Below are positions 13,893 to 25,165 of a DNA stretch of 64,000 nucleotides, one piece after another. The translations under genes were made by a program, and so were the position numbers. This DNA is from Theocolax elegans (lineage: Eukaryota; Arthropoda; Insecta; Hymenoptera; Cerocephalidae), in contig JANSJX010000008.1 of assembly GCA_026168455.1 (NCBI GenBank), positions 1 through 64,000 on the forward strand, written 5' to 3'. The notes beneath the pieces are model-generated. The model had not been told where the DNA came from, did not search any database, and saw nothing but the letters and a program-made list of their open reading frames with translations. How positions within the stretch are numbered: the first letter of the stretch is position 1; each line of letters opens with the position of its first letter.

Positions 13893-14107
13893 ATCTAACC
13901 TTTGACACATTCGGCAAACAAACCTATAATTCACTTGTACAAAAGACACAGAGGATTACGCGAGGATGGGTAGGGGGATATGTGTGTATACGCGGGGAAA
14001 AGCGGCTAGTGAAAATGCATCGTCGTATTTCAAGAATCGGGGAATTCAAAGGCTCGGCTCGTTATTCCGTCTCGGTCGGTCGCGACTCATCCGCCGTTGA
14101 AAATCCC

Positions 14108-14150
14108 TGTATATATACCAGCGTATATGGGAGGTGGTAGCGGCAGTTGA
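14108..14150 (+). promoter_or_regulatory. Weak TATA plus initiator-like pair
   Basis: GTATATATACC at about 14108-14118 is followed roughly 30 bases later by GGCAGTTGAC (near 14142), a partial match to the arthropod initiator TCAGTY at a plausible TATA spacing. The next bases are GC-richer, and a GGA repeat follows. TATA-like strings are everywhere in this window, so this is a weak call with no transcript evidence. Confidence 0.12.
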
Positions 14151-14171
14151 CTTCGGACTAGCAGCGGCGTA

Positions 14172-14208
14172 GGAGGAGGAGGAGGAGGAGGAGGAGGAGG
14201 AGGAGGAT
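14172..14208. repeat. (GGA)n trinucleotide repeat
   Basis: About 12 GGA units, purine on one strand and pyrimidine on the other. Not inside a supported reading frame. Confidence 0.95.
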
Positions 14209-17200
14209 ACCTACCGGCTGCTTTTGTTTAACGGCCGTTATATACGCGTGATATTACAAGGCTCGTAGCAGTATATAGTCGAGACCTCCCCGTCCTACTT
14301 CTTCGTTATGAATTCAGCTTAAACGCGCCTCGTATCTTCGCAGTCCTCTCTCTCTCTCTCTCTCCCTCTATCTCAGTTGAGCGAGAAACCTCCGAGAATA
14401 AAGGCGACACACGTGTGGCCCGCGAAGGAGAAACTACCCTGTGTGAAACGATCCTTTGCTTTCCTTCCGTTATGTATCTATATATATGTATGCGCACACC
14501 TTCAAAAACCTAGTTTTCTTTACATATTACACCCTTGTTCCGGCTTAATTAATTCCCCTACGAGTTATAAGCCATCCGATAAAATCTCGACTCTCTTTCC
14601 CTCGTCTATATATATATACATATAGATTCATATACATATAACCGGAAATGCCTTTTCCTCTACACACCAAAATCATGCGGTGTTGTTACATATATATATA
14701 TATATATATATATATACGATTATATATTTTTGTACATTGTATTAAAAAAGTAGACGTATATCGCGTACATTATCATTTTTAAAAAAAAAGCACATCGTAA
14801 AAGTATTATTTCGCATCCTATTGTTATCTGGTGTATATAGGTATATAGGTATATATATATGGAATATACTTGGAATTAAATTGTGCATGGGAATTGGTAA
14901 CCTTATTTGCAAGGTTTAATTTGTCATTACGTAAGGTTATTCGTGTCGTCTTTAACGTTTCGCAGTGTTATTTTTCATTTCATACAACGTTATTTATTTT
15001 CTGTTTTTATCATTATTACGACTGCATACTCTCGCTTCTGAGAATTTTAGACGATTTAATTGATACGCGCCATACACAATGTTGTATTACGTTACATTGC
15101 ACGGTAGTACTTTCGTTTAACGTATACTTACTATATGTGTATACTTGGTGTTGTGTTAATTTATTGGAAAACAGTTTCATTCGTATATAAATTATATATA
15201 TAAATATATTAAGTTATTAAATAAATAGTACAGAGTTTATTCGTGAGGTACAAGTCTAATAAAAAACACGTGAACTCGGATATTTTTATGATACTTATAG
15301 GGCGTATGTACGTATATATATATATGTATATATAGGGAGAATCGTCGATTTTTATTACGTATACAGAGAGAGGAAAATTCGAGGGGCTTAGCGTAGCCGG
15401 TAAAAGATCGAGTTTACCCGGTGAATCGTTGGTTTCACCTGACAGGCCTATGGGATAAGGCTACCGTGACGACGCCAAGGTTACGTTGGGCCGTAGTTCA
15501 ACGCACTTTACGCCAAGCCGAGTCGAGCGCCACATCTCCGAGGTCTATCTTCCTTTCTCCCACCTTCTCTTTTATACACCATCTCTCTCTCTCTCTCTCT
15601 CTCTACCTCTACCTCTCACTCTTACGCATTCTCCGTCGATGCACCGTGAGTGCGCGCCTATACACGCCAAGTTGTATACACGTTCATTCTAACGTCCAAA
15701 CTATTTTCGAGCCTATTATACGTATATACGTGGAATTTTAAAGGATCGACTTTTTACTTCTTTTTTTTCTTTCGCGATATTTGATGAAATGTATAAATGG
15801 TGATTTAAAATGACGTAAGCGCGCATGTGTTAAAATTTATAACTGTAATTGATATCTTTTTTTACCTTTTAATTAACACTTTTTCATTACTCGTAAATGT
15901 TTATTTCGTGATTTTTATTCGTCATCGCGTGGAAGATGCTAGAAAGTTAATACGCGTTCATACTTCAAAACGGTGTGTTCATACACACAAATTATTCTAT
16001 CTATAATCTAATAAAAAGAAACTCTGAGATGTACTTTATTTTCTAGTATCTAAATCATTTGATATTTAATTATTTTCTTGTGAGATTATAGAAATATGCA
16101 AGAGATTCAAATTAAATCGAAAAATTGTAAATATCTCGTTATCAAAATATTATTAAATAGTTGATATTTGTATTATACGTATATAAATGTACCGTTTTGA
16201 AAAGAAAACATATATACTGAAAATACATTTAAATTGCGCACGATCGGGTATATAAAACAGTGTATCAGTTAGTCTATAATAACTTTTGCAATCAAAAAAT
16301 GTATACCGGTAAAGTGGAAAATTAATTCTTGTATATTTATGCTATTAGAAATTTTCTTATTAACCTAACCGGAGCATAATCTTGGTTTATATTACGTAAC
16401 GTCTAGTAATAGCTTTCCGATATCCTCGTTTCTTACATGTATGTATATATACACGCTGCGTTATTCTCTGGGATAAAAGTGACTAAACGTTGCAAAACTG
16501 TACATTAATCCACCATGAAACTTGAATTAGAAAATTTTCTTTGTCATATACGTTTTATCAAAAGGTTGTTATTCTTTTAAAACAGCAGTAGCGCGCGTTT
16601 TTCTATAAACGAAAAATTAAAATATATGTATTATTATATATACAGTCTCTTTTATACTCGGTTACGCAACAATTAGTTCGTAAAATTTCGCGGGGGGGAA
16701 AAAAAAGTAAAGTGTAACTCGCGGACACGTACGGTTTTGACAGTTGGCTTCTCGTTGTAATATAATTCAAAAAGATTGAATTTGTCTTGAAAACAAAACT
16801 TTTTTACACGAAAGAGTTAAATAGATGAAAACGAATGTATAGTTGGGTATGAGAATGGAAGTGCCTGTGAGACGGCTTTTCTCACACCGTGTTGTGTTTT
16901 CTTTTTTATTATTATTTTTAATTCTTTCTCTTTCACCGTGTCTCGCGGTGCACGACGGCCGTTTGTGCGTATATATACACGCGCACCTTGTGCCAGTCGT
17001 CACATGAAGCTACTGTGCTAACTTTTTTCTTTTTTTTATTCTTTTTGAGAACGAGGTTGACAATTTTTGTTGGCATAAGTGCGCTAATTAGCTCGGTCAA
17101 AATGTTTATACTTTCTAAAATAATTACCTTTCTTCCCATAATTTTCCATTCGTTTTGATGAAATATATAAATGTAACGGAGGATTCTGAAAGGTCTGTTT

Positions 17201-17375
17201 TACAATAGGTACATTTTTTTTTAAGTACGCGTACAACCTATTTTTAATTATTATCCGGTGTGTACAAATCGAGAACGCATATGACGCTGTTAATATATCC
17301 CTTCTGTTATTTAACATCAGTCGGAAGAAAAAAGCATTGTTTTTTTTCGGTTTATCGTGTATGATTACGCATACG
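14209..17375. other. Noncoding AT-rich DNA
   Basis: Holds TA runs (14691-14716 and short ones near 15311), a CT run at 15582-15604, and frames such as 14870-15190 and 15421-15741 with no recognisable domain. A TATATAAAA at 16249 lies too close to a TCAGTT at 16265 to be a normal TATA/initiator pair. No gene supported. Confidence 0.5.
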
Positions 17376-17775
17376 AAGAGAATAGTTTTAGTAAATTTTA
17401 CTGAACTTTCACTAACGCGTTAACAGACTGTCGAAATCCAAAAAATCACCGAAATTTTCGTAAATTGTTACTGTGAAATCACAAACAACTATTTGAAAAA
17501 TTATTTTAAAATTTATATAGAATCGACGGGATTTAATAAACGAAATCGAAAATCGTTGTATATTACCTCTGTAATCGCAAAATAAAAAAAATAATCTTGT
17601 ACTGCTTAAATATAAATATAAATAAATATGTAGTGCATTTGAAAAAAGCCAATAAGTCTACTAATTTTTACTAGAAGTATAAAAAGTTTTTAATAAAAGT
17701 TCAGTAATTTTTTGCGTTACAACGACAGACTGTTAACGCGTTAGTGAAAATTTAGTAAAAAATTTACTGATATCT
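17376..17775. mobile_element. Foldback MITE-like element, about 400 bp
   Basis: The left arm reads AGTTTTAGTAAATTTTACTG then CACTAACGCGTTAACAGACTG (17388 on). The right arm carries the inverted equivalent: CAGACTGTTAACGCGTTAGTG near 17725-17746, then TTTAGTAAAAAATTTACTG. The arms are therefore long and well paired. It shares its ends and the CAGACTGTC core with the element at 3652-3855. No coding capacity. Ends are approximate. Confidence 0.65.
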
Positions 17776-20104
17776 TTTAAATATAATTAAAAAATATAAA
17801 TCTCGGGAAATCACGCGTTCTTTTCCTAAAGACATTTGACATAATTCAATCGGAACGAAGTCGAAGACGATGTATAAGGGGTCGGTTGTTCGGTGTATAT
17901 AACGACAATACGCGATATAAATTTCATAACAACTGGAGCGGAGCAACGGTTTAGTTATAGCCGTCACCGTAGAATCTCGTAACAGCTCATTATATCCCTT
18001 GAGAATACGGTCTCCTCAATGTAGACACACACACACACGCACATATGTAATGGCTCATCGAAAACCGTAGAAGCAAATGAAAAATATGGATATACGAAAG
18101 TTGGTTCCCTTCTCGTTTCGTTGGCGTTCTCCCCGCGGCTTTTTTCCTCCCACGTGTCTGTGTTATATATATAGATACCGGAATGATGGACGGTAAAATT
18201 CGACCGATAGTTAAATTTCAACCCGAAGATTATAAATGACCGAGGGGAAGGGTAAGAAGGAGAATGAGAAAGATTCCTAAGAGATATTTCATTGTGCGGT
18301 CGATGAGCCTGCGCTACGGGATTCACTGGCCCTACACCATCATCCTATATGCACCTGGATATGTACCTATTATACGTCTGGACCATTCTTTCCCTAGTAG
18401 AGTCGTAACTAGACGTATACGTCTATACGACGTCGCAATAACACCGCGTGTGTATCTGTGTGTGCGTAGATACACGGACCCTAATTCGAAGCTTCATTCT
18501 TATCGTATCATCTTTCTCGGTTTTCTTATCTCCTTTCTTTTTACATTTTTTTCTCCATCTCCGTTTCGCTCTTTCTTTTACTTTATCTTCGATAACACGC
18601 AGCGCGTCGTACGTTGGGAAAGACAAAATTGTCGAGCTGAACGATTATCGGTTGGGCATGCATCGAGGAAATGGATTTACGTTACTATAATGTTACTGTG
18701 TGGGGATATGTATATATATTCGTTACTTCAAACATTTCCGTTTGTTACGACGACCTAATGAATATATCGTTTTTCCAAAAATCGGATTTTCTAACGAGTT
18801 ATCGTTTGGAATTTTTTATTCTACACTTTTTGCTATTTTTTTTTCTTAAACGTGACAGACTCATTTTTTAACTTTTTTTTTTTTATAAACAACAGAGTGA
18901 TTTTTGGACAAAAATCTGAGCGACAGGCCCTTATTGGGAAGGTTTTAAATAATATACACAACATTTTTCCAGATTCTTATATTCATAATTTAATTCATTT
19001 TTTTGTATTAATAATCACCGATTAACTATTACTTTTTTAAATAATTATTACAAAAATTACTTTTTTTTAAAAATCATTTAAGTGATTCATATGGTTTTTG
19101 TTCAAATTTATAAATCAATAATTTAGATAAATTTTTCAGGCTGAAAGGCGTAAATTCCTGTGATTTGGGTCCGACATACCCTTAAATATATATATATATA
19201 CGTGTAATAAATAATAAATTCATAAACGTAACGACGAATTGACAGAACAAATATATTTTTAAAAAATGATGTTTTTACGTTAGAATAATAAAATTGGTAT
19301 TTCAATGAGTTCGTAACATTTGTGTCTGATTTTCGCTTGACCGAACAATTCCGCAAAAAATGTATACCAGATTCTTAAATAGTCGAGAATGTGTATACAC
19401 TCGACTTTTCAAGTTCTTAATTCGTAACCACTCTGCGACATTGTCCCGTTCACGTTTTACAAAAAAAAGGCAGAATCGTGTGTAAATATCGTTTGTCCGT
19501 TATATAACCCGGGTTTGTCATTCGAAATGCCCAGGATATTTCTATAAAAAATAATCCATTTATAACGAAAATATATATATACGAACGACGAGTAATTAAT
19601 CACTTTGCGTATAGAACAATATTTTCTTCAATATTTTTTTTTTATTGGTACCTCGTTTCCCATATAACCCGAACGTCACACCGCACCTGTGACCGTATTT
19701 CCTCTCCTTTCGATGGACGCGCACCAACGATGTACGTTTTGACATTTTTATTAGTCCCGAGTGGTATAATTCAGTTGGCCTGCACAAAGGAGCCCATAGT
19801 TCTCGAAGGCAAATCCTAATCTACGGCGGGAACTCGCTCGCGCAATAAAAAAAAAAGTGTATATAACGTATATATAATAAGCGTGCGGGGTTACGATCCC
19901 TAAAACCCGAAATTTCCCATGACAATGGACCATTTTTGAGGAAACCGTTGGTTTAAGACGATTTGACCGTCGGCATGTATATCCATCGGAAATAAATAAT
20001 CTGTCGCGCCCACGCGGGAGTGCACAGGTTCGTCGTAGCGACAGGTTCTATTACGAGGCGTGTGTATAGGGATACGCACACGAACATCCAGAAAATATAC
20101 CTGA
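17776..20104. other. Noncoding DNA
   Basis: A plus-strand frame at 18264-18758 (164 codons, true ATG) is the longest ATG frame here. Its second half is a translated pyrimidine-rich tract, and opposed frames overlap it, so I do not call it a gene. AT-rich DNA follows at 18840-19130, then TA runs near 19188 and 20105. Nothing else recognisable. Confidence 0.45.
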
Positions 20105-20870
20105 ATATATATATATATATATATAATACGCGTGTGTCGGTGTAACTCAAAAGCCCAGTCAGCTGTTCCCGTCGGATTTACCTTCCTTCCATTTATCCTC
20201 GATCTTCCAAAGTGTAGACCTTTCTTATGCGGTATATTTGCTTATACGACACTTCGAGTGACACTTTTTTAATTAATTACGTATAAATATTACTACTCAA
20301 ATATTTTACGTACTACCTTCGACGCATTCCACTTTTGGAAGGATGGTCGTTTCGGTTACATGGGATATTATTTTACGTCGCGTATATATATATATATATA
20401 TATATTTGTTTGAAATATTATTTTCACTGGTGCCCCAGCCCGAGATTATATACATTTTTATTAGAATTAATATTATTTTTTCGAAATGCACAACGATCGT
20501 CCGGCACGTCGATCGTAGCTTTAGAAAATAAAGAATTTTCAATGTTTACCAGAATTTTTGTTGCGCTTTCATAACAATGTATTATTTTCAACCGCGTAGT
20601 CTAAAATTTTGTAATAATAGTGGACGGGGGGTGGGGATGTATCGCATATAAAAAAGAAGGGGGGAGGGAGTGGTTATATTACAAATACGTCTTGAACGTC
20701 GGTTGTTTCGTCGAATTTTACGTACGAGCGTTTTGCTTAATTAAAAAAATTGTAGGAAATAAATGACGCGGCAGATATTAAAAAAGTGCACCGAATGCGT
20801 TATACGAGGAAGAATATATTGTGACGGGCATAATCATATATATATATGTATGGTTAGGCTCCAGTCACAT

Positions 20871-20950
20871 AGCGTATTAGCTCAAGCGATAGAGTATAAG
20901 CGCGCCACGCAAGAGGTCCGGGTTCAAGCCCGACTCTCGGAAGATTTTTT
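20871..20950 (+). ncRNA. tRNA-derived Pol III unit (tRNA pseudogene or SINE head), copy 1
   Basis: TAGCTCAAGCGA at 20878-20889 resembles an A box, and GGTTCAAGCCC at 20921-20931 is a full match to the B-box consensus GGTTCRANNCC. A D-stem GCTC/GAGT can form around an 8-base loop, and the span is about 75 bases, as in a tRNA. A T-run that could terminate Pol III follows directly at 20945-20950. The acceptor ends do not pair, the anticodon stem is poor, position 33 is not T and the T-loop seems one base short. I therefore call it tRNA-derived rather than a working tRNA and assign no anticodon. Confidence 0.6.
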
Positions 20951-21333
20951 AATTATTTAAATCAATTTATTTAAATAATTAATAAATCAAAATTAATAAA
21001 TTTATAATTTTATTTAAAGATTTTTTATTTTGCAAAATATACATACTCTGAAATTGAAATACGACTAAAATTAACTAAGTTGCAAATTTATATTGTTTAT
21101 AGTTAATAATAATAAAAATTGAAATTATACAGTATATTATAATATTATAATATATAATTATACATGATATATATATAAAAAATATATGAGAGAAAAGTGA
21201 TAAAAAATAAATAAGTATTTGATTAATAAATTAAAGTAAAATGAATTCAAAGTAAAATTAAGATTGTTTTTCACGTTTGTTAATTATTATATTAGTATAA
21301 GATTCAGATTTTGAAAAATAATGTAAATTAATA
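20951..21333. other. Extremely AT-rich spacer in duplicated unit, copy 1
   Basis: Almost pure A/T with short self-complementary strings such as AATTATTTAAAT. It separates the tRNA-like unit from the short open frame. The equivalent in copy 2 is about 23480-23860. No gene seen. Confidence 0.6.
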
Positions 21334-21347
21334 TAAAGACAGAGAGG

Positions 21348-21536
21348 TTGACGACCCTGTGCCAAAATTATAATGAGAAGAGAGGGAAACCGAAAACTCC
21401 AGCTGTAGGTGTGAAGAAGGTGGGAGAGCAGTCCCCACCTCTAACCAAAGGTACAAAACCGGCCGTCTCGCTGTCGAATTCAGCATTCGCCTCGAGCTGT
21501 AAGGCGAGGAAGGAAGCACCCTCCTCGCCAATTTAG
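21348..21536 (+). other. Short P/K/S-rich open frame in duplicated unit, copy 1
   Basis: This frame is less AT-driven than most in the window. It reads with lysine, proline, serine and threonine (for example KRGKPKTPAVGVKKVG) and ends at TAG 21534-21536. No ATG opens it: it stays open back to about 21325, where a TAA lies upstream. It could be the tail of an exon or a fragment of a transposon ORF. It also contains an 8-bp perfect hairpin, GGCGAGGA/TCCTCGCC, at about 21502-21529, so a structured-RNA role is equally possible. I do not recognise a family. Confidence 0.15.
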
Positions 21537-21597
21537 AAATAAATAAATTTTGTAAGTTTAATCAAACAGCTAGAGGTGTGATGTTCATTTAAAAGGT

Positions 21598-21951
21598 ACT
21601 TGGACAAGATGGAATGCTGGAATCATTCCAATCTTTACCCAAGTCCTTTTATCCTTAAATCCAATTCCTTATAATATATTCGGACGAAGAGGAGCGCTAG
21701 ATTCGCTTTTTATTCTATCCGAATTATTTTTCCTTTTTTCCATAGAAAATTAATCAGATGATGTGGAATACTGGATTTATTCCAACATCTACCTGATTTT
21801 TTCATATAATATATTCACAAAAGAGTTTATTGGGCGAGGCCGAACGCTGGATTCGTTCGAACCTCTACCCAACCTCTTATTCCATTAAATTATCCAGAAA
21901 TCGTTCTGGATGAGAAGAAACACTGGATTTGTTTCTAATCTACCCCAGACG
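21598..21951 (+). ncRNA. Array of five covarying 47-nt hairpins, copy 1
   Basis: Units lie at about 21598-21644, 21678-21724, 21752-21798, 21828-21874 and 21904-21951, with centres 74-80 nt apart. Each folds as outer stem A, a 2-nt internal loop (AC, AT or GC), stem B, stem C, loop CTGGATT (variants CTGGAAT, CTAGATT), stem C', bulged A, stem B', TAC (or TAT), stem A'. Stem C is GGAATG/CATTCC, GAGCG/CGCTT, GGAATA/TATTCC, GAACG/CGTTC and GAAAC/GTTTC in units 1 to 5. Stem A is ACTTGG/CCAAGT, ATTCGG/CCGAAT, AATCAG/CTGATT, TTGG/CCAA and TCTGG/CCAGA. The stem sequences change while pairing is kept and the unpaired bases are kept, which points to selection on RNA structure. The plus orientation is assumed. 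I do not recognise the family. Confidence 0.6.
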
Positions 21952-22429
21952 TTTTCACTGTATACATTTATTTCGGTCCTGATAAAAATAAATGGATTTT
22001 TATGTAAAAGGGATAAAAATAAGCCCGTTACAATATGATAGCCCGAATGATAATATCGTTTCATTAGCAGTACGATATCCCCAGGTGATTGAACTTTATG
22101 TTTGTACAAAAAGTTCAAGTACACCGATACAAGGAATTGAATATATATTAATATAAATAATATATTTATTTTTCCTTCACGCCGACCTCCTAACATTTAA
22201 GCTACTTCTTTTTTACAGCGCAATGCTATTCCTCCCTAAGGAATGCCGTGCGTTCAATGTGACACGGAAATTTTATAAGACACGATTAAAAACGAATTTT
22301 TTTTGAAAAATAAATAAAGAAAAAAAGGGAAAACGAGATAGATAAAACGTTTAAAACGACATCGGTTAACCAAAAATGTTTAAAAACCTATAAATTAGTT
22401 TTTATGGAACGTAATATAAAATTCACGTT

Positions 22430-22443
22430 GGGGGGGGGGGGGG
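22430..22443. repeat. G homopolymer run
   Basis: A run of about 12 G. The matching run in copy 2 is at about 24961-24973 and differs in length, as expected of an unstable homopolymer. Confidence 0.9.
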
Positions 22444-23398
22444 AACCTTTTATACGATACCCTAAAAGAGTAATCCCGGGACGTTTGAAAAAGTCATTCG
22501 AAAGGGTCTAAAAACTATCCTAAGGATCGTAAAGTCGAAACTAATCACATTTCACGTTGTCGTATATACTTATCGATTTTTTCCGGGTTCAGCCCCACGA
22601 AAGAGAGAGAGGGAGAGAGGAATAACAGGTGAGTCGAATATATATATATATATATAATACGCGTGTGTCGGTGTAACTCAAAAGCCCAGTCAGCTGTTCC
22701 CGTCGGATTTACCTTCCTTCCATTTATCCTCGATCTTCCAAAGTGTAGACCTTTCTTATGCGGTATATTTGCTTATACGACACTTCGAGTGACACTTTTT
22801 TAATTAATTACGTATAAATATTACTACTCAAATATTTTACGTACTACCTTCGACGCATTCCACTTTTGGAAGGATGGTCGTTTCGGTTACATGGGATATT
22901 ATTTTACGTCGCGTATATATATATATATATATATTTGTTTGAAATATTATTTTCACTGGTGCCCCAGCCCGAGATTATAACATTTTTATTAGAATTAATA
23001 TTATTTTTTCGAAATGCACAACGATCGTCCGGCACGTCGATCGTAGCTTTAGAAAATAAAGAATTTTCAATGTTTACCAGAATTTTTGTTGCGCTTTCAT
23101 AACAATGTATTATTTTCAACCGCGTAGTCTAAAATTTTGTAATAATAGTGGACGGGGGGTGGGGATGTATCGCATATAAAAAAGAAGGGGGGAGGGAGTG
23201 GTTATATTACAAATACGTCTTGAACGTCGGTTGTTTCGTCGAATTTTACGTACGAGCGTTTTGCTTAATTAAAAAAATTGTAGGAAATAAATGACGCGGC
23301 AGATATTAAAAAAGTGCACCGAATGCGTTATACGAGGAAGAATATATTGTGACGGGCATAATCATATATATATATGTATGGTTAGGCTCCAGTCACAT

Positions 23399-23479
23399 AG
23401 CGTATTAGCTCAAGCGATAGAGTATAAGCGCGCCACGCAAGAGGTCCGGGTTCAAGCCCGACTCTCGGAAGATTTTTTT
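23399..23479 (+). ncRNA. tRNA-derived Pol III unit, copy 2
   Basis: Identical in the A box (23406-23417) and B box (23449-23459) to the copy at 20871, with a T-run at 23473-23479. Both copies share the same departures from a canonical cloverleaf, so those departures predate the duplication. Confidence 0.6.
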
Positions 23480-23868
23480 AATTATTTAAATCAATTTATT
23501 TAAATAATTAATAAATCAAAATTAATAAAATTTATAATTTTATTTAAAGATTTTTTATTTTGCAAAATACATACTCTGAAATTGAAATACGACTAAATTA
23601 ACTAAGTTGCAAATTTATATTGTTTATAGTTAATAATAATAAAAATTGAAATTATACAGTATATTATAATATATAATATAATTATACATGATATATATAT
23701 AAAAATATATGAGAGAAAAGTGATAAAAAATAATAAGTATTTGATTAATAAATTAAAGTAAAATGAATTCAAAGTAAAATTAAGATTGTTTTTCACGTTT
23801 GTTAATTATTTATTAGTATAAGATTCAGATTTTGAAAAATAATGTAAATTAATATAAAGACAGAGAGG

Positions 23869-24066
23869 TTGACGACCCTGTGCCAAAATTATAATGAGAA
23901 GAGAGGGAAACCGAAAACTCCAGCTGTAGGTGTGAAGAAGGTGGGAGAGCAGTCCCCACCTCTAACCAAAGGTACAAAACCGGCCGTCTCGCTGTCGAAT
24001 TCAGCATTCGCCTCGAGCTGTAGGCGAGGAAGGAAGCACCCTCCTCGCCAATTTAGAAATAAATAA
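23869..24066 (+). other. Short P/K/S-rich open frame, copy 2 (frame-shifted end)
   Basis: Same frame as 21348-21536, but a one-base deletion (CTGTAGGCG against CTGTAAGGCG) changes the last codons and moves the stop. That either argues against coding or marks a sequencing error. Confidence 0.13.
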
Positions 24067-24118
24067 ATTTTGTAAGTTTAATCAAACAGCTAGAGGTGTG
24101 AATGTTCATTTAAAATGG

Positions 24119-24483
24119 TACTTGACAAGATGGAATGCTGGAACTCATTCCAATCTTTACCCAATGTCCTTTTATCCTTGTAAATCCAATTTCCTATATA
24201 TATTCGGCCGAAGAGGAGCGCTAGATTCGCTTTTTATTCTATCCGAATTACTTTGTTTCCTTTTTTCCATAGACAATTAATTCAGATATGTGGACTACTG
24301 GATTTATTCCAAACATCTACCTGATTTTTTCATATAATATATTCACAAAAGAGTTTATTGGGGCGAGGCCCGAACGCTGGATTCGTTCCGACCTCTACCC
24401 AACCTCTTATTCCATTAAATTATCCAGAAATCGTTCTGGGATGAGAGAAGAAACAACTGGATTGTTTCTAATCTACCCAGACG
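24119..24483 (+). ncRNA. Array of five covarying 47-nt hairpins, copy 2
   Basis: Counterparts of the copy 1 units at about 24119-24165, 24202-24248, 24279-24326, 24358-24402 and 24432-24483. Units 2 to 5 still pair, and the CTGGATT (or CTAGATT) loop and TAC are kept. Many single-base indels separate it from copy 1 (for example in the stems of units 1, 3 and 5), far more than in the flanking duplicated DNA. Confidence 0.6.
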
Positions 24484-25165
24484 TTTCACTGCTATACATT
24501 TATTTCTGTCCTGATAAAAATAAATGTATTTTTATGTAAAAGTGGATAAAAATAAGCCCGTTACAATACTGATAGCCCGAATGATAATATTCGTTTCATT
24601 AGCAGTACGATATCCCCAGGTGATTGAACTTTATGTTTGTACAAAAAGTTCAAGTACACCGATACAAGGAATTGAATATATATAATATAAATAATATATT
24701 TATTTTTCCTTCACGCCGACCTCCTAACATTAAGCTACTTCTTTTTTACAGCGCAATGCCTATCCTCCTAAGGAATGCCGTGCGTTCAATGTGACACGAA
24801 AATTTTATAGACACGATTAAAAACGAATTTTTTTTGAAAAATAAATAAAGAAAAAAAGGGAAAACGAGATAGATAAAACGTTTAAAACGACATCGGTTAA
24901 CCAAAAATGTTTAAAAACCTATAAATTAGTTTTTATGGAACGTAATATAAAATTGACGTTGGGGGGGGGGGGGACCTTTTATACGATACCCTAAAAGAGT
25001 AATCCCGGGACGTTTGAAAAGTCATTCGAAAGGGTCTAAAAACTATCCTAAGGATCGTAAAGTCGAAACTAATCACATTTCACGTTGTCGTATATACTTA
25101 TCGATTTTTTCCGGGTTCAGCCCCACGAAAGAGAGAGAGGGAGAGAGGAATAACAGGTGAGTCGA

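Larger units (their letters stand above)
20105..22637 (+). repeat. 2.53-kb tandem duplication, copy 1
   Basis: The whole segment recurs at 22638-25165 in the same orientation with an offset of 2528-2531 bases. Copy 1 begins in a TA run and ends at GGTGAGTCGA, which abuts the TA run that opens copy 2. Each unit carries, in order: a TA run, a tRNA-derived unit, a very AT-rich spacer, a short proline/lysine-rich open frame, a five-hairpin array, and a G-run followed by GA-rich DNA. The copies are nearly identical except around the hairpin array, where single-base indels pile up. This is either a recent segmental duplication or an assembly duplication. Confidence 0.9.
22638..25165 (+). repeat. 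2.53-kb tandem duplication, copy 2
   Basis: Head-to-tail copy of 20105-22637 with the same internal order. It ends at GGTGAGTCGA near 25156-25165, after which unique sequence resumes. The tRNA-like unit, the open frame and the five hairpins are all present. Confidence 0.9.

Noticed and set aside
16249..16270. TATATAAAA with TCAGTT downstream as a core promoter
   Set aside because: Spacing of about 18 bases is too short for a normal TATA-initiator pair, and such strings are common by chance here.
18264..18758. 164-codon ATG frame on the plus strand
   Set aside because: The second half is a translated T/C-rich tract, minus-strand frames cover the same bases, and there is no recognisable motif.
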